Assembly (NCBI GenBank): GCA_001802655.1
Contig: MGZO01000039.1
Span: 1-9,941 of the forward strand
DNA from: Hydrogenophilales bacterium RIFOXYD1_FULL_62_11
GTDB taxonomy: Bacteria; Pseudomonadota; Gammaproteobacteria; Burkholderiales; Thiobacillaceae
Direction of reading: 5' to 3'
Length of the DNA stretch: 9,941 bases
Shown here one piece after another: positions 6,591-9,941 of this stretch. Numbering within the stretch: position 1 is the first letter of the stretch; every line of letters starts with the position of its first letter. Both the position numbers and the translations under genes were made by a program. The notes under the pieces are model-generated. The model ran no database searches, had not been told where the DNA came from, and was given only the letters and a program-made list of their open reading frames with translations.

Positions 6591-7965
6591 ATGGACGTTG
6601 CAAAAATCAATCAGGACGAAGTGAATAGGTTGTTGAGTCTTAATGAGGATCACTTCAATGACGTTAAAAGCAAGCGAATTTCCCCGGCAAAACTCCAGGA
6701 AACGTTTGTAGCATTCGCCAACTCTGATGGTGGCGATCTATACGTTGGAGTTGAAGACTGAAAGGGTAATTGGTTTTGCAGATCAAGAAGAAGCGAATGC
6801 CCTCATCGCAACGCTTTTAGAAGAAACTAAACCTGCGGTAGAAAACGTCTTCCTAGAATTTCTACAAGTTGATGGTAAAGGGTTGATATTGCACATTGGG
6901 ATACCCAAAAGCCCTAAGGTTCACTATGCAGCATCCGGTGATTGCTTTATCAGGGTCAACGCTGCGAAAAGAAAAATTAAAGGCGAACGTGTGACTCAAC
7001 TTGGCTACTCAAAAGGAGCTGAACTGTACGAGCGGAGAACGGTTGACGATGTGGAAATTGACGATATAACCGACAGCCCAGCCCTTCATAAATATATCGA
7101 ACGAGTCGGGTCCCAATTGGAACCAACCAGCTTTCTCAGGAAGCAAAGATTGTTAACCAAAAAAGACGACAAACGTATCCCTAATGTGGGTTGCGTTTTG
7201 TTATTTGATGAGAACCCACAAGCAACCCTGCAAACTCGTTGTGCAGTAAAAGTCTATCGGCTAAGAACTGCTGAGAAAGAGTACAAACGAGAGCAGCTTG
7301 CGGAAATGCCGACAACCATTAATGGCCCGATTGAGGAAGTTATAAAGAAAACAATAGATAAAGTGGCGCAATTCATTGATGGCGCATCTTTTAAAGACGG
7401 TGAAAAGTTGGTGAAGCTAGCTTACCCAGCAGAAGCCCTAAAAGAAATCCTTGTTAATGCTGTAATACACCGCGATTACAGTCTGAATGACGATATTCAC
7501 GTTAGGATTTTTGACAACAGAATTGAAGTACGAAGCCCGGGAAAGTTGCCCGGTTACATGAGTGTGGACAATTTATACGAAGACCGATTTTCAAGAAATC
7601 CAAATATTGTTCGAATGCTCCACAACTTGCCAGACCCCGTTAATCACGACATAGGAGAAGGACTGGACACTGCAAAGAATGAGTTAAAAAAAGCCGGGTT
7701 GGTCCCCCCCGAGTTTGAAGAGGCTGAAAACGCATTCTTGGTCACAGTGAAGCATCAAAAAATCGCATCAATTGAGGATGTGATTGCTAAACATATCAAG
7801 GACAATCCTGAGTCTGTTCTCACCAACAAGTTGGTGAGGCACCTTAGTGGTGAAGACGATATGCAGAAAGTAAAGAAGGCATTGCAACGGTTAAGAGCTG
7901 ACGGCGTTATCAAGCCAGTCGACGAGAATGCCCATGCCTTTAACTACAGTTACATTAGGGCTTGA
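6591..7965 (+). pseudogene. Frameshifted AlbA/Schlafen-domain putative ATP-binding protein
   Basis: The gene starts at an ATG with GGAG 7 bases upstream. The first 56 codons encode the start of an AlbA_2 (Schlafen-AlbA-like) domain ending FVAFANSDGGDLYVGVED, then hit TGA at 6759-6761. The rest continues, with no further stop, in the +1 frame to 7965. That part holds the remainder of the AlbA domain (SPKVHYA, GDCFIRVN), a divergent GHKL-like ATP-binding region (N-box EALKEILVNAVIHRDYS, then SPGKLPGY and GEGL), and a C-terminal winged-helix-like segment ending KKALQRLRADGVIKPVD. Restoring the frame would give about 459 residues. An ATG at 6727 opens the second frame, but it has no Shine-Dalgarno and cuts the AlbA domain. 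Function is unknown; proteins of this architecture are usually annotated as putative DNA- or ATP-binding regulators, and some occur near defence genes. Base composition is AT-richer than the neighbours, suggesting transfer. A sequencing error or programmed shift cannot be excluded. Confidence 0.8.
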
Positions 7966-8064
7966 TTGGATTTTGGCACTATCCACAAAGTTGTCTGGAC
8001 GTTAAAACAACAGGGGCTGACCACGGTTTAGGCTAGTTTCAGTGAGTAGTTAAAGGAAACCAGA

Positions 8065-8097
8065 ATGAGTGTAAAAAATAGCGGACGTGCAGCATGA
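8065..8097 (+). CDS. Ten-codon leader ORF overlapping the yjdM start
   Basis: The small frame MSVKNSGRAA starts at an ATG preceded by AAAGGA at a good spacing (7 bases). Its TGA overlaps the yjdM ATG (ATGA). The yjdM start itself lacks a good Shine-Dalgarno, so ribosomes may reach it by finishing this leader. No ribosome-stalling or attenuator codon pattern is evident. It is a candidate only; there is no homology evidence. Confidence 0.4.
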   Translation: MSVKNSGRAA

Positions 8098-8432
8098 GCG
8101 GCGCGCCCAAATGCCCCCAGTGCGGTTCGGACTACGCCTACGAAGACGGCGTGATGTACGTGTGCCCGGAATGCGCCCATGAATGGCCGCAGGATGCGGC
8201 AGCGGGCGCAGAGGAGGCACGCGTGGTGCGCGATTCCAACGGCAATGTGCTGCAGGATGGCGACACGGTGACGGTGATCAAGGACCTAAAGGTCAAGGGC
8301 TCGTCGCTGGTGGTCAAGGTCGGCACCAAGGTCAAGAACATCCGCATCATCGAGGGCGATCACGACATCGATTGCAAGGTCGATGGCATTGGGGCGATGC
8401 AGTTGAAATCGGAGTTCGTGAAAAAGGTGTAG
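8094..8432 (+). CDS. yjdM: YjdM/PhnA-family zinc-ribbon protein
   Basis: The protein is 112 residues, the usual length for the family. An N-terminal zinc ribbon carries Cys7-x2-Cys10 (CPQC) and Cys24-x2-Cys27 (CPEC), followed by AHEW. The C-terminal PhnA domain shows the strongly conserved VRDSNGNVLQDGDTV stretch, KDLKVKGSS, GTKVKNIRI, EGDHDIDCKVDG and the ending LKSEFVKK. The family was once called PhnA after alkylphosphonate uptake, but that link is not supported for this group and its cellular role remains unclear. GC-rich coding resumes here after the AT-rich AlbA segment. It overlaps a 10-codon leader ORF and is followed by a strong bidirectional terminator. Family assignment is firm; function is not known. 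Confidence 0.95.
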   Translation: MSGAPKCPQCGSDYAYEDGVMYVCPECAHEWPQDAAAGAEEARVVRDSNGNVLQDGDTVTVIKDLKVKGSSLVVKVGTKVKNIRIIEGDHDIDCKVDGIGAMQLKSEFVKKV

Positions 8433-8453
8433 CGGATGGCGTGCCTTGCCAGC

Positions 8454-8491
8454 GCAATAAAAAACGGAGCCGAGGCTCCGTTTTTTATTGC
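8454..8491. terminator. Strong bidirectional intrinsic terminator between yjdM and the convergent protease gene
   Basis: A perfect 17-bp inverted repeat (8454-8470 with 8475-8491) surrounds the loop CGAG. The inner part is GC-rich (CGGAGC / GCTCCG). The outer part is an A-run on the left and a T-run on the right, so a GC stem followed by a U-tract is formed in both directions. It closes yjdM on the plus strand and the protease gene on the minus strand. Confidence 0.92.
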
Positions 8492-8534
8492 CTGTTGCTG
8501 TTTGCGCCGCTGATCGACGCCAATCGTCCGATAT

Positions 8535-9710
8535 TTAATTGAGTTCAGGCTCGGCTTCGGGTGCCAGCGTTTGCTGCATGGGGCGTCGCCCGACTTGAAC
8601 GTTCAGCACCTGCGATTGCTGCTTGCGTGACACCGTCAGCTGCGCCTTCACACCCGGCTGCAGCGCGGCAATCAGGTTGAGCAGGCTTGCCGAGTCGGTC
8701 ACTTTTTTGCTGTTGACCGCCAGCAGGATGTCGCCCGGACGGATGCCGCCGACGTCGGCCGGCCCGCCTTTCAATACGCCGGCGATCAGCGCGCCTTCGA
8801 TATTTTTCAGGCTGAAGGATTCGGCCAGTTCGGGCGACAGGTCCTGCACCTCGATGCCGACCCAGCCGCGCGTGACGCCGCCGGACTGGATGATCTGTTC
8901 CATCACCTGGCGTGCGATGCTGACCGGAATGGCAAAGCCGATGCCTTGCGAGCCGCCGGTGCGCGAATAGATTGCGCTATTCACGCCGACCAGATTGCCG
9001 TTTGCGTCGACCAGCGCGCCGCCCGAGTTGCCGGGGTTGATGGCGGCGTCGGTCTGAATGAAGTTTTCGAAGGTGTTGATGCCGAGATGGGTGCGGCCGA
9101 GCGCGCTGACGATGCCTGCGGTAACAGTCTGGCCGACGCCGAATGGATTGCCCACCGCCAGCACCCAGTCGCCGACCTTGAGACTGTCGGCCAGGGCGAA
9201 GGTGATGGCGGGCAGTTTGTCGGCATCGATTTTGAGCACGGCCAGGTCGGTGTCCGGATCGGTGCCGACCACGCGTGCGGGCAGGGTGCGGCCATCCGCC
9301 AGCGCAACCTGGATTTGGTCGGCGGCCGCGACCACGTGGTGATTGGTGAGAATGTAGCCGTTCGGGCTAACGATCACGCCCGAACCGAGGTTGGACGCCT
9401 GGCGCGGCCGCGCCTCCAGACGGTCGCCAAAGAAATAGCGGAACACCGGATCCTGCTGCGAGGGGTGAGCCGGGCTGCGGATGGTTTGCTGGGTGAAAAT
9501 GTTGACTACCGCCGGAATGACTTTTGTCGCGGCGGTTGCAAAAGATTCGCTGGGCTCATGTCCGGCCGGTGCATGCTGCGCCTGCTGGATGGTGAGGTTC
9601 TGTGGCTGCGATGACGTGTGCAGGAAGTCAGGCTTGAACAGGGTGACGACGAACAGCACGCCCAGCGCCACGGTGGCGGATTGGGCGAAGAGCAACCAGA
9701 TTTTGCGCAT
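8535..9710 (-). CDS. Membrane-anchored trypsin-like serine protease with one PDZ domain (DegS/AlgW type)
   Basis: The chosen frame gives 391 residues. One N-terminal membrane helix (about 5-23) anchors the protein to the inner membrane with the rest in the periplasm. The HtrA-family catalytic triad is His125 (TNHHVV), Asp155 (DTDLAVLKI) and Ser229 (GNSGGAL). A single PDZ domain (about 280-375) contains GGIRPGDILLAVN. One helix plus one PDZ fits the DegS/AlgW class, whose best-known members cut anti-sigma factors in the envelope stress response; DegP and DegQ have two PDZ domains. Its substrate here is unknown and no rse or muc genes are present. The frame is open to 9785, but the ATG at 9710 is preferred because the membrane helix then follows directly and a perfect TATAAT lies between the two starts. 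It is divergent from petA. Confidence 0.93.
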   Translation of the reverse strand: MRKIWLLFAQSATVALGVLFVVTLFKPDFLHTSSQPQNLTIQQAQHAPAGHEPSESFATAATKVIPAVVNIFTQQTIRSPAHPSQQDPVFRYFFGDRLEARPRQASNLGSGVIVSPNGYILTNHHVVAAADQIQVALADGRTLPARVVGTDPDTDLAVLKIDADKLPAITFALADSLKVGDWVLAVGNPFGVGQTVTAGIVSALGRTHLGINTFENFIQTDAAINPGNSGGALVDANGNLVGVNSAIYSRTGGSQGIGFAIPVSIARQVMEQIIQSGGVTRGWVGIEVQDLSPELAESFSLKNIEGALIAGVLKGGPADVGGIRPGDILLAVNSKKVTDSASLLNLIAALQPGVKAQLTVSRKQQSQVLNVQVGRRPMQQTLAPEAEPELN

Positions 9711-9752
9711 ATTGATTAAATTCAGTGACTTGGCGTAAATTGCCGCGCCGAG

Positions 9753-9758
9753 ATTATA
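9753..9758 (-). promoter_or_regulatory. -10 box of the DegS/AlgW-type protease gene
   Basis: Read on the minus strand, 9758-9753 is TATAAT, a consensus -10, about 42 bases before the ATG at 9710. The -35 at 17 bases spacing (TCATAT) is poor. This placement argues that translation starts at 9710 and not at the further upstream in-frame start. Confidence 0.5.
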
Positions 9759-9823
9759 GCCGTGGACGGGGCTTGATATGACCAATACCCATATCGGGCT
9801 TCCGGAGAGGGCAGCAAATTGGT

Positions 9824-9829
9824 TAGAAT
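9824..9829 (+). promoter_or_regulatory. Possible -10 box for petA
   Basis: TAGAAT, 36 bases before the petA start, lies in the gap between the divergent genes. The sequence 18 bases upstream (TTCCGG) is only a weak -35 match, so this is tentative. Confidence 0.35.
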
Positions 9830-9865
9830 GCCGGTTTTATCGCAACACGTTCAGGTCAGGTAATC

Positions 9866-9941
9866 ATGAGCCAGGAAGTTGATGGACAAAAAATGAACCC
9901 AAGTAAACGCAAATTTCTGATTGCCGCAACCAGCGCAGTCG
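9866..9941 (+). CDS. petA: Rieske iron-sulfur subunit of ubiquinol-cytochrome c reductase, N-terminus only
   Basis: Only 25 residues are visible: MSQEVDGQKM followed by NPSKRKFLIAATSAV. The KRKFLIAATSAV segment is the Tat-type signal/anchor typical of proteobacterial Rieske proteins, with Lys-Arg in the twin-arginine position. The start ATG at 9866 has AGG 6 bases upstream. The Rieske protein carries the 2Fe-2S cluster that passes electrons from ubiquinol to cytochrome c1 in the bc1 complex, but that domain lies beyond the edge. Divergence from a DegS/AlgW-type protease gene is an arrangement I recall from betaproteobacteria and supports the call. An alternative is another Tat-exported protein. 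Confidence 0.7.
   Translation, partial: MSQEVDGQKMNPSKRKFLIAATSAV

Noticed and set aside
6495..8000. Eight-base direct repeat GTCTGGAC at 6495-6502 and 7993-8000 flanking the AlbA gene, as a target-site duplication
   Set aside because: The first copy is part of the folA terminator hairpin, the match does not extend, no terminal inverted repeats or transposase adjoin it, and eight bases can match by chance.

Overview
The window looks like the chromosome of a GC-rich, sulfur-oxidising betaproteobacterium (Thiobacillus/Nitrosomonadales-like). This is inferred from three things: a periplasmic SoxX-SoxA cytochrome, a cbb3-oxidase copper pump (CcoI), and an AlgW/DegS-type protease divergent from the Rieske gene petA, an arrangement I recall from betaproteobacteria. 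No genus can be proven from the sequence alone. There are no rRNA, tRNA or CRISPR features and no insertion sequences.

Layout. 1-726 (-) is the N-terminal third of the copper P-type ATPase CcoI, running off the left edge. 811-1383 (-) is an OmpW-type outer-membrane protein, followed by a hairpin. An AT-rich divergent promoter region separates it from aat-bpt (1476-2887, +), the two aminoacyl-tRNA-protein transferases of the bacterial N-degron pathway, joined by a one-base stop/start overlap. Convergent to them is a single 420-residue triheme gene (2943-4205, -), in which SoxX is fused in frame to SoxA. Divergent from it is a likely operon: a lipoprotein zinc metallopeptidase (4303), thyA (5188) and folA (5979), closed by a hairpin terminator at 6493-6516. 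ThyA and FolA act together, because ThyA makes dTMP and dihydrofolate and FolA recycles the dihydrofolate.

6520-8090 differs in composition: it is AT-richer and carries a solitary AlbA/Schlafen-type putative ATP-binding protein gene. Its reading frame is broken once, 56 codons in, at a spot best explained by loss of one copy of a 5-base tandem repeat. GC-rich sequence resumes with yjdM (phnA-like zinc ribbon), which seems to be translationally coupled to a 10-codon leader ORF. A strong bidirectional terminator (8454-8491) separates yjdM from a convergent membrane-anchored, single-PDZ trypsin-like protease (8535-9710, -). Divergent from the protease, at the right edge, is the start of petA, the Rieske subunit of the bc1 complex.

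The points most worth a second look are the SoxX-SoxA fusion, with a missing cysteine heme ligand and no other sox gene nearby, and the frameshifted AlbA gene in an AT-rich insert. All intergenic gaps are shorter than 300 bases.
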